A DNA stretch of 64,000 nucleotides, taken from positions 13,213,501 through 13,277,500 of the forward strand of contig CM073479.1 in the NCBI GenBank assembly GCA_037074505.1, read 5' to 3'. The translations under genes and the position numbers were made by a program. Position 1 is the stretch's first letter; each line of letters begins with the position of its first letter. The stretch comes from Albizia julibrissin (Eukaryota > Streptophyta > Magnoliopsida > Fabales > Fabaceae). Shown here piece by piece: positions 1 to 11,165 of the stretch. Under the pieces are notes generated by a model. It was not told where the DNA came from. It searched no databases and saw nothing but the letters and a program-made list of their open reading frames with translations.

Positions 1-77
1 CGTTGCGACATTTCGCAAAACCGCCGCCTGGCTGGACGGTCTAACAGGTCAGGCCACAGAACGAGCATGTTCCATGT

Positions 78-90
78 TGGGCCGGGCCCA
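78..90. repeat. Spacer palindrome TGGGCC-G-GGCCCA
   Basis: A perfect 6-bp inverted repeat with one central base, extended imperfectly by CATGT and ACATG on either side. It recurs in the spacers throughout the window. Both arms match the plant 'site II' motif TGGGCY bound by TCP factors; whether it acts in 5S arrays is unknown. Confidence 0.6.
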
Positions 91-170
91 CATGGTGACG
101 CGTCCCGTTGACTTTCACGAGGCCGGATCGGAACGAGTCCTCATCAAGCTTTCCCGCTCTCCGGCCGCGT

Positions 171-175
171 AAAAA
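171..175 (-). terminator. Pol III terminator T5 (representative)
   Basis: Five T on the minus strand starting 4 nt past the gene's last C (preceded by TAA). This run is present after almost every copy and is long enough to stop plant Pol III. Confidence 0.85.
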
Positions 176-178
176 TTA

Positions 179-297
179 GGGGTTCAACACGAGGACTTCC
201 CAGGAGGTCACCCATCCTAGTACTACTCTCGCCCAAGCACGCTTATTTGCGGAGTTCTGATGGGATCCGGTGCATTAGTGCTGGTATGATCGAACCC
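179..297 (-). rRNA. 5S rRNA: 5S rRNA gene L1, AA allele
   Basis: The gene has AA at nt 51-52, inside the A box. The promoter is TTTA class and the terminator is T5. The upstream palindrome carries ttctac and the spacer has tctatct. 5S rRNA is a structural RNA of the large ribosomal subunit, bound by uL18 (L5) and transcribed by Pol III. The AA change should also unpair C28-G51 and A27-U52 of helix III, so this may be a poorly used copy. Confidence 0.93.
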
Positions 298-331
298 GAC
301 AGGAGAGACGCGTTCATTCCTAAATTTAGAC
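298..331 (-). promoter_or_regulatory. Pol III promoter, TTTA class (517-bp unit)
   Basis: Upstream of L1, the minus strand reads C at -1, GC at -14/-13 and TTTAGG starting at -27. Compared with the TATA class it has lost one base in the run next to the motif, and TATA is changed to TTTA. Plant 5S genes are known to need a TATA-like motif near -28, GC near -12 and C at -1, so this allele is probably weaker. It occurs in 28 units, including the cut-off last one but not the R19 hybrid counted separately. Confidence 0.75.
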
Positions 332-695
332 TCGTGCGAATTTCGGAACGTTCTACAGACCTAGAAACGTTCCGTTCCGGGGTAAGGCCCGCTCGGCTAT
401 ACCCCACTTGCTCAGTGAGGGTACTGATATCGGCATTGCCCCGTCGGTCCGACTGTTTGGCCCGCAGGCCGGTCTATCTTTCTTTTTCGCCGTGTTGAGT
501 TGTCGTCCACAAATTTTCGTTGTGACATTTCGGAAAACCGCCGCCTGGCTGGACGGTCTAACAGGTCAGGCCACGGAACGAGCATGTTCCATGTTGGGCC
601 GGGCCCACATGGTGACGCGTCCCGTTGACTTTCACGAGGCCGGATCGGAACGAGTCCTCATCAAGCTTTCCCGCTCTCCGGCCGCGTAAAAATTA
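298..695 (-). other. Representative 5S intergenic spacer
   Basis: The 398-bp spacer between the first two genes stands for all the others. Reading away from the TSS (minus strand, rising plus coordinates) it holds the promoter with the TTTA motif, the upstream palindrome, a stretch with EcoRV site GATATC, a pyrimidine-rich tract on the plus strand, the TGGGCC-G-GGCCCA palindrome, a HindIII site AAGCTT, and finally the T5 terminator of the next gene. I see no protein-coding signal, transfer RNA or transposon in it. Confidence 0.9.
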
Positions 696-814
696 GGGGT
701 TCAACACGAGGACTTCCCAGGAGGTCACCCATCCTAGTACTACTCTCGCCCAAGCACGCTTATTTGCGGAGTTCTGATGGGATCCGGTGCATTAGTGCTG
801 GTATGATCGAACCC
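696..814 (-). rRNA. 5S rRNA: 5S rRNA gene L2, AA allele
   Basis: AA at nt 51-52, TTTA promoter and T5. The upstream palindrome carries ttctac. Confidence 0.93.
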
Positions 815-1212
815 GACAGGAGAGACGCGTTCATTCCTAAATTTAGACTCGTGCGAATTTCGGAACGTTCTACAGACCTAGAAACGTTCCGTTCCGGGGT
901 AAGGCCCGCTCGGCTATACCCCACTTGCTCAGTGAGGGTACTGATATCGGCATTGCCCCGTCGGTCCGACTGTTTGGCCCGCAGGCCGGTCCATCTTTCT
1001 TTTTCGCCGTGTTGAGTTGTCGTCCACAAATTTTCGTTGTGACATTTCGGAAAACCGCCGCCTGGCTGGACGGTCTAACAGGTCAGGCCACGGAACGAGC
1101 ATGTTCCATGTTGGGCCGGGCCCACATGGTGACGCGTCCCGTTGACTTTCACGAGGCCGGATCGGAACGAGTCCTCATCAAGCTTTCCCGCTCTCCGGCC
1201 GCGTAAAAATTA

Positions 1213-1331
1213 GGGGTTCAACACGAGGACTTCCCAGGAGGTCACCCATCCTAGTACTACTCTCGCCCAAGCACGCTTAACTGCGGAGTCCTGATGGGAT
1301 CCGGTGCATTAGTGCTGGTATGATCGAACCC
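1213..1331 (-). rRNA. 5S rRNA: 5S rRNA gene L3, G42 allele
   Basis: A42G lies in loop C. The promoter is TATA class but has C-13 changed to T, which spoils the GC element. T5 is intact. Confidence 0.94.
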
Positions 1332-1730
1332 GACAGGAGAGACACGTTCATTTCCTATATTTAGACTCGTGCGAATTTCGGAACGGTCTACAGACCTAGA
1401 AACGTTCCGTTCCGGGGTAAGGCCCGCTCGGCCATACCCCACTTGCTCAGTGAGGGTACTGATATCGGCATTGCCCCGTCGGTCCGACTGTTTGGCCCGC
1501 AGGCCGGTCCATCTTTCTTTTTCGCCGTGTTGAGTTGTCGTCCACACATTTTCGTTGCGACATTTCGCAAAACCGCCGCCTGGCTGGACGGTCTAACAGG
1601 TCAGGCCACGGAACGAGCATGTTCCATGTTGGGCCGGGCCCACATGGTGACGCGTCCCGTTGACTTTCACGAGGCCGGATCGGAACGAGTCCTCATCAAG
1701 CTTTCCCGCTCTCCGGCCGCGTAAAAATTA

Positions 1731-1849
1731 GGGGTTCAACACGAGGACTTCCCAGGAGGTCACCCATCCTAGTACTACTCTCGCCCAAGCACGCTTATTT
1801 GCGGAGTTCTGATGGGATCCGGTGCATTAGTGCTGGTATGATCGAACCC
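1731..1849 (-). rRNA. 5S rRNA: 5S rRNA gene L4, AA allele
   Basis: Same unit type as L2: AA, TTTA promoter, T5, ttctac. Confidence 0.93.
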
Positions 1850-2239
1850 GACAGGAGAGACGCGTTCATTCCTAAATTTAGACTCGTGCGAATTTCGGAA
1901 CGTTCTACAGACCTAGAAACGTTCCGTTCCGGGGTAAGGCCCGCTCGGCTATACCCCACTTGCTCAGTGAGGGTACTGATATCGGCATTGCCCCGTCGGT
2001 CCGACTGTTTGGCCCGCAGGCCGGTCCATCTTTCTTTTTCGCCGTGTTGAGTTGTCGTCCACAAATTTTCGTTGTGACATTTCGGAAAACCGCCGCCTGG
2101 CTGGACGGTCTAACAGGTCAGGCCACGGAACGAGCATGTTCCATGTTGGGCCGGGCCCACATGGTGACGCGTCCCGTTGACTTTCACGAGGCCGGATCGG
2201 AACGAGTCCTCATCAAGCTTTCCCGCTCTCCGGCCGCGT

Positions 2240-2244
2240 AAAGA
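2240..2244 (-). terminator. Interrupted Pol III terminator (TCTTT)
   Basis: The T5 run downstream of L5 is broken by a C. The same change follows L9, L15, L19, L25, L35 and L38 (plus positions 4310, 7415, 9486, 12591, 17767 and 19320 onward). No run of four T remains until about 160 nt farther on, where the spacer gives TTTT. Confidence 0.8.
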
Positions 2245-2247
2245 TTA

Positions 2248-2366
2248 GGGGTTCAACACGAGGACTTCCCAGGAGGTCACCCATCCTAGTACTACTCTCG
2301 CCCAAGCACGCTTAACTGCGGAGTCCTGATGGGATCCGGTGCATTAGTGCTGGTATGATCGAACCC
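2248..2366 (-). rRNA. 5S rRNA: 5S rRNA gene L5, G42 allele, broken terminator
   Basis: A42G with a TATA promoter. The T-run reads TCTTT, so read-through is likely. The spacer has gacacgtcc. Confidence 0.93.
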
Positions 2367-2765
2367 GACAGGAGAGACGCGTTCATTTCCTATATTTAGA
2401 CTCGTGCGAATTTCGGAACGGTCTACAGACCTAGAAACGTTCCGTTCCGGGGTAAGGCCCGCTCGGCCATACCCCACTTGCTCAGTGAGGGTACTGATAT
2501 CGGCATTGCCCCGTCGGTCCGACTGTTTGGCCCGCAGGCCGGTCCATCTTTCTTTTTCGCCGTGTTGAGTTGTCGTCCACACATTTTCGTTGCGACATTT
2601 CGCAAAACCGCCGCCTGGCTGGACGGTCTAACAGGTCAGGCCACGGAACGAGCATGTTCCATGTTGGGCCGGGCCCACATGGTGACACGTCCCGTTGACT
2701 TTCACGAGGCCGGATCGGAACGAGTCCTCATCAAGCTTTCCCGCTCTCCGGCCGCGTAAAAATTA

Positions 2766-2884
2766 GGGGTTCAACACGAGGACTTCCCAGGAGGTCACCC
2801 ATCCTAGTACTACTCTCGCCCAAGCACGCTTATTTGCGGAGTTCTGATGGGATCCGGTGCATTAGTGCTGGTATGATCGAACCC
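2766..2884 (-). rRNA. 5S rRNA: 5S rRNA gene L6, AA allele
   Basis: AA with TTTA promoter and T5. The upstream palindrome is intact; the spacer has tttcgg and gagttttcg. Confidence 0.93.
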
Positions 2885-2930
2885 GACAGGAGAGACGCGT
2901 TCATTCCTAAATTTAGACTCGTGCGAATTT

Positions 2931-2961
2931 CGGAACGGTCTACAGACCTAGAAACGTTCCG
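2931..2961. repeat. Upstream palindrome (CGGAACG...CGTTCCG)
   Basis: A 7-bp inverted repeat encloses a second one, GGTCT-AC-AGACC. It lies 47-77 bp before the TSS in 517-bp units and one base farther in 518-bp units. This L6 copy is intact. Many units carry a lesion here: ttctac, gtgtac, taaagtcc, cagaac, gaccgag or cctataaac. Confidence 0.7.
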
Positions 2962-3282
2962 TTTCGGGGTAAGGCCCGCTCGGCCATACCCCACTTGCTC
3001 AGTGAGGGTACTGATATCGGCATTGCCCCGTCGGTCCGACTGTTTGGCCCGCAGGCCGGTCCATCTTTCTTTTTCGCCGTGTTGAGTTTTCGTCCACACA
3101 TTTTCGTTGCGACATTTCGTAAAACCGCCGCCTGGCTGGACGGTCTAACAGGTCAGGCCACGGAACGAGCATGTTCCATGTTGGGCCGGGCCCACATGGT
3201 GACGCGTCCCGTTGACTTTCACGAGGCCGGATCGGAACGAGTCCTCATCAAGCTTTCCCGCTCTCCGGCCGCGTAAAAATTA

Positions 3283-3401
3283 GGGGTTCAACACGAGGAC
3301 TTCCCAGGAGGTCACCCATCCTAGTACTACTCTCGCCCAAGCACGCTTAACTGCGGAGTCCTGATGGGATCCGGTGCATTAGTGCTGGTATGATCGAACC
3401 C
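3283..3401 (-). rRNA. 5S rRNA: 5S rRNA gene L7, G42 allele
   Basis: A42G, TATA promoter, T5, ttctac lesion. It is the first unit of the nine-unit block. Confidence 0.94.
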
Positions 3402-3800
3402 GACAGGAGAGACGCGTTCATTTCCTATATTTAGACTCGTGCGAATTTCGGAACGTTCTACAGACCTAGAAACGTTCCGTTCCGGGGTAAGGCCCGCTCG
3501 GCCATACCCCACTTGCTCAGTGAGGGTACTGATATCGGCATTGCCCCGTCGGTCCGACTGTTTGGCCCGCAGGCCGGTCCATCTTTCTTTTTCGCCGTGT
3601 TGAGTTGTCGTCCACACATTTTCGTTGCGACATTTCGCAAAACCGCCGCCTGGCTGGACGGTCTAACAGGTCAGGCCACGGAACGAGCATGTTCCATGTT
3701 GGGCCGGGCCCACATGGTGACGCGTCCCGTTGACTTTCACGAGGCCGGATCGGAACGAGTCCTCATCAAGCTTTCCCGCTCTCCGGCCGCGTAAAAATTA

Positions 3801-3919
3801 GGGGTTCAACACGAGGACTTCCCAGGAGGTCACCCATCCTAGTACTACTCTCGCCCAAGCACGCTTATTTGCGGAGTTCTGATGGGATCCGGTGCATTAG
3901 TGCTGGTATGATCGAACCC
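3801..3919 (-). rRNA. 5S rRNA: 5S rRNA gene L8, AA allele
   Basis: AA, TTTA promoter, T5. The gaccgag change is private to this unit and L18. Confidence 0.93.
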
Positions 3920-4317
3920 GACAGGAGAGACGCGTTCATTCCTAAATTTAGACTCGTGCGAATTTCGGAACGGTCTACAGACCGAGAAACGTTCCGTTTC
4001 GGGGTAAGGCCCGCTCGGCCATACCCCACTTGCTCAGTGAGGGTACTGATATCGGCATTGCCCCGTCGGTCCGACTGTTTGGCCCGCAGGCCGGTCCATC
4101 TTTCTTTTTCGCCGTGTTGAGTTTTCGTCCACACATTTTCGTTGCGACATTTCGTAAAACCGCCGCCTGGCTGGACGGTCTAACAGGTCAGGCCACGGAA
4201 CGAGCATGTTCCATGTTGGGCCGGGCCCACATGGTGACGCGTCCCGTTGACTTTCACGAGGCCGGATCGGAACGAGTCCTCATCAAGCTTTCCCGCTCTC
4301 CGGCCGCGTAAAGATTA

Positions 4318-4436
4318 GGGGTTCAACACGAGGACTTCCCAGGAGGTCACCCATCCTAGTACTACTCTCGCCCAAGCACGCTTAACTGCGGAGTTCTGAT
4401 GGGATCCGGTGCATTAGTGCTGGTATGATCGAACCC
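4318..4436 (-). rRNA. 5S rRNA: 5S rRNA gene L9, reference, broken terminator
   Basis: Reference gene with a TATA promoter, but the T-run is TCTTT and the upstream palindrome carries gtgtac. Confidence 0.95.
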
Positions 4437-4835
4437 GACAGGAGAGACGCGTTCATTTCCTATATTTAGACTCGTGCGAATTTCGGAACGGTGTACAGAC
4501 CTAGAAACGTTCCGTTCCGGGGTAAGGCCCGCTCGGCCATACCCCACTTGCTCAGTGAGGGTACTGATATCGGCATTGCCCCGTCGGTCCGACTGTTTGG
4601 CCCGCAGGCCGGTCCATCTTTCTTTTTCGCCGTGTTGAGTTGTCGTCCACACATTTTCGTTGCGACATTTCGCAAAACCGCCGCCTGGCTGGACGGTCTA
4701 ACAGGTCAGGCCACGGAACGAGCATGTTCCATGTTGGGCCGGGCCCACATGGTGACGCGTCCCGTTGACTTTCACGAGGCCGGATCGGAACGAGTCCTCA
4801 TCAAGCTTTCCCGCTCTCCGGCCGCGTAAAAATTA

Positions 4836-4954
4836 GGGGTTCAACACGAGGACTTCCCAGGAGGTCACCCATCCTAGTACTACTCTCGCCCAAGCACGCT
4901 TATTTGCGGAGTTCTGATGGGATCCGGTGCATTAGTGCTGGTATGATCGAACCC
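4836..4954 (-). rRNA. 5S rRNA: 5S rRNA gene L10, AA allele
   Basis: Same unit type as L1, including tctatct. Confidence 0.93.
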
Positions 4955-5352
4955 GACAGGAGAGACGCGTTCATTCCTAAATTTAGACTCGTGCGAATTT
5001 CGGAACGTTCTACAGACCTAGAAACGTTCCGTTCCGGGGTAAGGCCCGCTCGGCTATACCCCACTTGCTCAGTGAGGGTACTGATATCGGCATTGCCCCG
5101 TCGGTCCGACTGTTTGGCCCGCAGGCCGGTCTATCTTTCTTTTTCGCCGTGTTGAGTTGTCGTCCACAAATTTTCGTTGTGACATTTCGGAAAACCGCCG
5201 CCTGGCTGGACGGTCTAACAGGTCAGGCCACGGAACGAGCATGTTCCATGTTGGGCCGGGCCCACATGGTGACGCGTCCCGTTGACTTTCACGAGGCCGG
5301 ATCGGAACGAGTCCTCATCAAGCTTTCCCGCTCTCCGGCCGCGTAAAAATTA

Positions 5353-5471
5353 GGGGTTCAACACGAGGACTTCCCAGGAGGTCACCCATCCTAGTACTAC
5401 TCTCGCCCAAGCACGCTTAACTGCGGAGTCCTGATGGGATCCGGTGCATTAGTGCTGGTATGATCGAACCC
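5353..5471 (-). rRNA. 5S rRNA: 5S rRNA gene L11, G42 allele
   Basis: A42G, TATA promoter, T5. The spacer has cctataaac and gacacgtcc. Confidence 0.94.
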
Positions 5472-5870
5472 GACAGGAGAGACGCGTTCATTTCCTATAT
5501 TTAGACTCGTGCGAATTTCGGAACGGTCTACAGACCTATAAACGTTCCGTTCCGGGGTAAGGCCCGCTCGGCCATACCCCACTTGCTCAGTGAGGGTACT
5601 GATATCGGCATTGCCCCGTCGGTCCGACTGTTTGGCCCGCAGGCCGGTCCATCTTTCTTTTTCGCCGTGTTGAGTTGTCGTCCACACATTTTCGTTGCGA
5701 CATTTCGCAAAACCGCCGCCTGGCTGGACGGTCTAACAGGTCAGGCCACGGAACGAGCATGTTCCATGTTGGGCCGGGCCCACATGGTGACACGTCCCGT
5801 TGACTTTCACGAGGCCGGATCGGAACGAGTCCTCATCAAGCTTTCCCGCTCTCCGGCCGCGTAAAAATTA

Positions 5871-5989
5871 GGGGTTCAACACGAGGACTTCCCAGGAGGT
5901 CACCCATCCTAGTACTACTCTCGCCCAAGCACGCTTATTTGCGGAGTTCTGATGGGATCCGGTGCATTAGTGCTGGTATGATCGAACCC
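5871..5989 (-). rRNA. 5S rRNA: 5S rRNA gene L12, AA allele
   Basis: Same unit type as L6. Confidence 0.93.
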
Positions 5990-6387
5990 GACAGGAGAGA
6001 CGCGTTCATTCCTAAATTTAGACTCGTGCGAATTTCGGAACGGTCTACAGACCTAGAAACGTTCCGTTTCGGGGTAAGGCCCGCTCGGCCATACCCCACT
6101 TGCTCAGTGAGGGTACTGATATCGGCATTGCCCCGTCGGTCCGACTGTTTGGCCCGCAGGCCGGTCCATCTTTCTTTTTCGCCGTGTTGAGTTTTCGTCC
6201 ACACATTTTCGTTGCGACATTTCGTAAAACCGCCGCCTGGCTGGACGGTCTAACAGGTCAGGCCACGGAACGAGCATGTTCCATGTTGGGCCGGGCCCAC
6301 ATGGTGACGCGTCCCGTTGACTTTCACGAGGCCGGATCGGAACGAGTCCTCATCAAGCTTTCCCGCTCTCCGGCCGCGTAAAAATTA

Positions 6388-6506
6388 GGGGTTCAACACG
6401 AGGACTTCCCAGGAGGTCACCCATCCTAGTACTACTCTCGCCCAAGCACGCTTATTTGCGGAGTTCTGATGGGATCCGGTGCATTAGTGCTGGTATGATC
6501 GAACCC
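6388..6506 (-). rRNA. 5S rRNA: 5S rRNA gene L13, AA allele
   Basis: Same unit type as L2. L12 and L13 are two AA/TTTA units in a row. Confidence 0.93.
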
Positions 6507-6904
6507 GACAGGAGAGACGCGTTCATTCCTAAATTTAGACTCGTGCGAATTTCGGAACGTTCTACAGACCTAGAAACGTTCCGTTCCGGGGTAAGGCCCG
6601 CTCGGCTATACCCCACTTGCTCAGTGAGGGTACTGATATCGGCATTGCCCCGTCGGTCCGACTGTTTGGCCCGCAGGCCGGTCCATCTTTCTTTTTCGCC
6701 GTGTTGAGTTGTCGTCCACAAATTTTCGTTGTGACATTTCGGAAAACCGCCGCCTGGCTGGACGGTCTAACAGGTCAGGCCACGGAACGAGCATGTTCCA
6801 TGTTGGGCCGGGCCCACATGGTGACGCGTCCCGTTGACTTTCACGAGGCCGGATCGGAACGAGTCCTCATCAAGCTTTCCCGCTCTCCGGCCGCGTAAAA
6901 ATTA

Positions 6905-7023
6905 GGGGTTCAACACGAGGACTTCCCAGGAGGTCACCCATCCTAGTACTACTCTCGCCCAAGCACGCTTAACTGCGGAGTCCTGATGGGATCCGGTGCA
7001 TTAGTGCTGGTATGATCGAACCC
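6905..7023 (-). rRNA. 5S rRNA: 5S rRNA gene L14, G42 allele
   Basis: A42G, TATA promoter, T5. The far spacer resembles the AA family (gagttttcg, with a private gctgag), so the unit looks recombinant. Confidence 0.94.
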
Positions 7024-7422
7024 GACAGGAGAGACGCGTTCATTTCCTATATTTAGACTCGTGCGAATTTCGGAACGGTCTACAGACCTAGAAACGTTCC
7101 GTTCCGGGGTAAGGCCCGCTCGGCCATACCCCACTTGCTCAGTGAGGGTACTGATATCGGCATTGCCCCGTCGGTCCGACTGTTTGGCCCGCAGGCCGGT
7201 CCATCTTTCTTTTTCGCCGTGCTGAGTTTTCGTCCACACATTTTCGTTGCGACATTTCGTAAAACCGCCGCCTGGCTGGACGGTCTAACAGGTCAGGCCA
7301 CGGAACGAGCATGTTCCATGTTGGGCCGGGCCCACATGGTGACGCGTCCCGTTGACTTTCACGAGGCCGGATCGGAACGAGTCCTCATCAAGCTTTCCCG
7401 CTCTCCGGCCGCGTAAAGATTA

Positions 7423-7541
7423 GGGGTTCAACACGAGGACTTCCCAGGAGGTCACCCATCCTAGTACTACTCTCGCCCAAGCACGCTTAACTGCGGAGTT
7501 CTGATGGGATCCGGTGCATTAGTGCTGGTATGATCGAACCC
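7423..7541 (-). rRNA. 5S rRNA: 5S rRNA gene L15, reference, broken terminator
   Basis: Same unit type as L9 (TCTTT, gtgtac). Confidence 0.95.
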
Positions 7542-7940
7542 GACAGGAGAGACGCGTTCATTTCCTATATTTAGACTCGTGCGAATTTCGGAACGGTGTA
7601 CAGACCTAGAAACGTTCCGTTCCGGGGTAAGGCCCGCTCGGCCATACCCCACTTGCTCAGTGAGGGTACTGATATCGGCATTGCCCCGTCGGTCCGACTG
7701 TTTGGCCCGCAGGCCGGTCCATCTTTCTTTTTCGCCGTGTTGAGTTGTCGTCCACACATTTTCGTTGCGACATTTCGCAAAACCGCCGCCTGGCTGGACG
7801 GTCTAACAGGTCAGGCCACGGAACGAGCATGTTCCATGTTGGGCCGGGCCCACATGGTGACGCGTCCCGTTGACTTTCACGAGGCCGGATCGGAACGAGT
7901 CCTCATCAAGCTTTCCCGCTCTCCGGCCGCGTAAAAATTA

Positions 7941-8059
7941 GGGGTTCAACACGAGGACTTCCCAGGAGGTCACCCATCCTAGTACTACTCTCGCCCAAGC
8001 ACGCTTAACTGCGGAGTCCTGATGGGATCCGGTGCATTAGTGCTGGTATGATCGAACCC
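7941..8059 (-). rRNA. 5S rRNA: 5S rRNA gene L16, G42 allele
   Basis: A42G, TATA promoter, T5, ttctac; like L7. Confidence 0.94.
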
Positions 8060-8458
8060 GACAGGAGAGACGCGTTCATTTCCTATATTTAGACTCGTGC
8101 GAATTTCGGAACGTTCTACAGACCTAGAAACGTTCCGTTCCGGGGTAAGGCCCGCTCGGCCATACCCCACTTGCTCAGTGAGGGTACTGATATCGGCATT
8201 GCCCCGTCGGTCCGACTGTTTGGCCCGCAGGCCGGTCCATCTTTCTTTTTCGCCGTGTTGAGTTGTCGTCCACACATTTTCGTTGCGACATTTCGCAAAA
8301 CCGCCGCCTGGCTGGACGGTCTAACAGGTCAGGCCACGGAACGAGCATGTTCCATGTTGGGCCGGGCCCACATGGTGACGCGTCCCGTTGACTTTCACGA
8401 GGCCGGATCGGAACGAGTCCTCATCAAGCTTTCCCGCTCTCCGGCCGCGTAAAAATTA

Positions 8459-8577
8459 GGGGTTCAACACGAGGACTTCCCAGGAGGTCACCCATCCTAG
8501 TACTACTCTCGCCCAAGCACGCTTAACTGCGGAGTCCTGATGGGATCCGGTGCATTAGTGCTGGTATGATCGAACCC
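8459..8577 (-). rRNA. 5S rRNA: 5S rRNA gene L17, G42 allele
   Basis: Like L7 and L16. It starts the second copy of the nine-unit block. Confidence 0.94.
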
Positions 8578-8976
8578 GACAGGAGAGACGCGTTCATTTC
8601 CTATATTTAGACTCGTGCGAATTTCGGAACGTTCTACAGACCTAGAAACGTTCCGTTCCGGGGTAAGGCCCGCTCGGCCATACCCCACTTGCTCAGTGAG
8701 GGTACTGATATCGGCATTGCCCCGTCGGTCCGACTGTTTGGCCCGCAGGCCGGTCCATCTTTCTTTTTCGCCGTGTTGAGTTGTCGTCCACACATTTTCG
8801 TTGCGACATTTCGCAAAACCGCCGCCTGGCTGGACGGTCTAACAGGTCAGGCCACGGAACGAGCATGTTCCATGTTGGGCCGGGCCCACATGGTGACGCG
8901 TCCCGTTGACTTTCACGAGGCCGGATCGGAACGAGTCCTCATCAAGCTTTCCCGCTCTCCGGCCGCGTAAAAATTA

Positions 8977-9095
8977 GGGGTTCAACACGAGGACTTCCCA
9001 GGAGGTCACCCATCCTAGTACTACTCTCGCCCAAGCACGCTTATTTGCGGAGTTCTGATGGGATCCGGTGCATTAGTGCTGGTATGATCGAACCC
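8977..9095 (-). rRNA. 5S rRNA: 5S rRNA gene L18, AA allele
   Basis: Counterpart of L8 with gaccgag; AA, TTTA promoter, T5. Confidence 0.93.
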
Positions 9096-9493
9096 GACAG
9101 GAGAGACGCGTTCATTCCTAAATTTAGACTCGTGCGAATTTCGGAACGGTCTACAGACCGAGAAACGTTCCGTTTCGGGGTAAGGCCCGCTCGGCCATAC
9201 CCCACTTGCTCAGTGAGGGTACTGATATCGGCATTGCCCCGTCGGTCCGACTGTTTGGCCCGCAGGCCGGTCCATCTTTCTTTTTCGCCGTGTTGAGTTT
9301 TCGTCCACACATTTTCGTTGCGACATTTCGTAAAACCGCCGCCTGGCTGGACGGTCTAACAGGTCAGGCCACGGAACGAGCATGTTCCATGTTGGGCCGG
9401 GCCCACATGGTGACGCGTCCCGTTGACTTTCACGAGGCCGGATCGGAACGAGTCCTCATCAAGCTTTCCCGCTCTCCGGCCGCGTAAAGATTA

Positions 9494-9612
9494 GGGGTTC
9501 AACACGAGGACTTCCCAGGAGGTCACCCATCCTAGTACTACTCTCGCCCAAGCACGCTTAACTGCGGAGTTCTGATGGGATCCGGTGCATTAGTGCTGGT
9601 ATGATCGAACCC
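9494..9612 (-). rRNA. 5S rRNA: 5S rRNA gene L19, reference, broken terminator
   Basis: Counterpart of L9 (TCTTT, gtgtac). Confidence 0.95.
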
Positions 9613-10011
9613 GACAGGAGAGACGCGTTCATTTCCTATATTTAGACTCGTGCGAATTTCGGAACGGTGTACAGACCTAGAAACGTTCCGTTCCGGGGTA
9701 AGGCCCGCTCGGCCATACCCCACTTGCTCAGTGAGGGTACTGATATCGGCATTGCCCCGTCGGTCCGACTGTTTGGCCCGCAGGCCGGTCCATCTTTCTT
9801 TTTCGCCGTGTTGAGTTGTCGTCCACACATTTTCGTTGCGACATTTCGCAAAACCGCCGCCTGGCTGGACGGTCTAACAGGTCAGGCCACGGAACGAGCA
9901 TGTTCCATGTTGGGCCGGGCCCACATGGTGACGCGTCCCGTTGACTTTCACGAGGCCGGATCGGAACGAGTCCTCATCAAGCTTTCCCGCTCTCCGGCCG
10001 CGTAAAAATTA

Positions 10012-10130
10012 GGGGTTCAACACGAGGACTTCCCAGGAGGTCACCCATCCTAGTACTACTCTCGCCCAAGCACGCTTATTTGCGGAGTTCTGATGGGATC
10101 CGGTGCATTAGTGCTGGTATGATCGAACCC
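10012..10130 (-). rRNA. 5S rRNA: 5S rRNA gene L20, AA allele
   Basis: Counterpart of L10 (tctatct). Confidence 0.93.
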
Positions 10131-10528
10131 GACAGGAGAGACGCGTTCATTCCTAAATTTAGACTCGTGCGAATTTCGGAACGTTCTACAGACCTAGAAA
10201 CGTTCCGTTCCGGGGTAAGGCCCGCTCGGCTATACCCCACTTGCTCAGTGAGGGTACTGATATCGGCATTGCCCCGTCGGTCCGACTGTTTGGCCCGCAG
10301 GCCGGTCTATCTTTCTTTTTCGCCGTGTTGAGTTGTCGTCCACAAATTTTCGTTGTGACATTTCGGAAAACCGCCGCCTGGCTGGACGGTCTAACAGGTC
10401 AGGCCACGGAACGAGCATGTTCCATGTTGGGCCGGGCCCACATGGTGACGCGTCCCGTTGACTTTCACGAGGCCGGATCGGAACGAGTCCTCATCAAGCT
10501 TTCCCGCTCTCCGGCCGCGTAAAAATTA

Positions 10529-10647
10529 GGGGTTCAACACGAGGACTTCCCAGGAGGTCACCCATCCTAGTACTACTCTCGCCCAAGCACGCTTAACTGC
10601 GGAGTCCTGATGGGATCCGGTGCATTAGTGCTGGTATGATCGAACCC
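10529..10647 (-). rRNA. 5S rRNA: 5S rRNA gene L21, G42 allele
   Basis: Counterpart of L11 (cctataaac, gacacgtcc). Confidence 0.94.
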
Positions 10648-11046
10648 GACAGGAGAGACGCGTTCATTTCCTATATTTAGACTCGTGCGAATTTCGGAAC
10701 GGTCTACAGACCTATAAACGTTCCGTTCCGGGGTAAGGCCCGCTCGGCCATACCCCACTTGCTCAGTGAGGGTACTGATATCGGCATTGCCCCGTCGGTC
10801 CGACTGTTTGGCCCGCAGGCCGGTCCATCTTTCTTTTTCGCCGTGTTGAGTTGTCGTCCACACATTTTCGTTGCGACATTTCGCAAAACCGCCGCCTGGC
10901 TGGACGGTCTAACAGGTCAGGCCACGGAACGAGCATGTTCCATGTTGGGCCGGGCCCACATGGTGACACGTCCCGTTGACTTTCACGAGGCCGGATCGGA
11001 ACGAGTCCTCATCAAGCTTTCCCGCTCTCCGGCCGCGTAAAAATTA

Positions 11047-11165
11047 GGGGTTCAACACGAGGACTTCCCAGGAGGTCACCCATCCTAGTACTACTCTCGC
11101 CCAAGCACGCTTATTTGCGGAGTTCTGATGGGATCCGGTGCATTAGTGCTGGTATGATCGAACCC
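11047..11165 (-). rRNA. 5S rRNA: 5S rRNA gene L22, AA allele
   Basis: Counterpart of L12. Confidence 0.93.

Noticed and set aside
460..495. T-rich plus-strand tract (tctttctttttcgcc) as a Pol III terminator
   Set aside because: All 5S genes are on the minus strand, so this T-run is on the wrong strand. No plus-strand Pol III gene is visible.
408..689. Recurring 93-codon plus-strand frame present in nearly every unit
   Set aside because: It lies wholly in the spacer, opposite to the 5S genes, and recurs only because the unit recurs. Changes in it do not favour silent sites, and it has no recognisable domain.
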